This document shows, piece after piece, positions 6,031 through 6,072 of a stretch of 6,072 nt of DNA (within the stretch, counting starts at the first letter, position 1; every line of letters starts with the position of its first letter). This DNA comes from an uncultured bacterium (GTDB lineage Bacteria; Actinomycetota; UBA4738; HRBIN12). The notes under the pieces are model-generated. The model was not told where the DNA came from and made no database searches. It saw only the letters and a list, made by a program, of their open reading frames with translations. The position numbers and the translations under genes were made by a program. The stretch lies in NCBI GenBank assembly GCA_937881155.1, contig CALGFI010000123.1:1-6072 (forward strand), in the 5' to 3' direction.

Positions 6031-6072
6031 TGCCCGGGGTGCGACTCGAACCCACACGTCCTTTCGGACCGG
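6031..6072 (-). tRNA. tRNA-Leu, 3' portion (runs off the right edge of the window)
   Basis: On the minus strand the sequence shows the 3' part of a class II tRNA. A long variable arm has GTCC/GGAC closed by a GAAA loop (6069-6058). The T-arm contains the TTCGAGT loop (6050-6044). The acceptor strand is CCCGGGC (6038-6032) and the discriminator is A6031. Next come CC and then G, so CCA is not fully encoded, as is common in actinobacteria. The implied 5' acceptor strand GCCCGGG together with the long variable arm fits tRNA-Leu rather than Ser or Tyr. The anticodon is outside the window, so the isoacceptor is unknown. One oddity is that the T-stem (6055-6051 with 6043-6039) has a G-G mismatch at 6052/6042. 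Confidence 0.82.

Noticed and set aside
5978..6055. N-terminal extension of the hydrolase from GTG 6055
   Set aside because: It would start inside the tRNA T-arm, and its 26 residues (MGSSRTPGTDRRGAV...) look like translated tRNA and spacer. The hydrolase homology starts after GTG 5977.

Overview
The window is GC-rich, densely coded DNA that looks like chromosome from an actinomycete-type bacterium. The basis is the strong G/C bias at third codon positions, GTG starts, a LigB-type ATP-dependent DNA ligase, a GT1 glycosyltransferase of a kind familiar from actinobacteria, and a tRNA-Leu whose CCA end is not encoded. No phage, transposase, CRISPR array, toxin-antitoxin pair or defence island is visible, and I did not find an undescribed multi-gene system.

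Layout. The left third reads rightward. It holds the last codons of an unidentified gene (1-54), a short non-coding stretch with a perfect 10-bp inverted repeat that runs into the next ribosome-binding site, a secreted amicyanin-like cupredoxin (124-465), and a GT1 glycosyltransferase (492-1773). The glycosyltransferase is broken into two frames near base 1180. The right two thirds read leftward as a likely operon, in transcription order: alpha/beta hydrolase (5977-5141), LigB-type DNA ligase (5122-3584), MFS transporter (3584-2370) and DoxX-family membrane protein (2325-1789). Gaps are 18, -1 and 44 bases. The two blocks converge with only 15 bases between their stop codons. At the right edge, the 3' part of a leftward tRNA-Leu lies upstream of the hydrolase.

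The most interesting feature is at the glycosyltransferase break. The frame changes inside a perfect 13-bp inverted repeat with a 5-base loop (1158-1188). Removing one C from the right arm would restore one continuous reading frame of about 426 residues and would leave a near-perfect quasi-palindrome. That is what a quasi-palindrome-templated +1 insertion would produce. A sequencing or assembly error at a hairpin would look the same, and programmed frameshifting is a weaker alternative.

The genes do not form an obvious pathway. The leftward operon combines an enzyme of small-molecule chemistry, a DNA repair ligase, a probable efflux pump and a small membrane protein of redox or stress type. 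This suggests a loosely stress-related housekeeping cluster at most, and that is inference.
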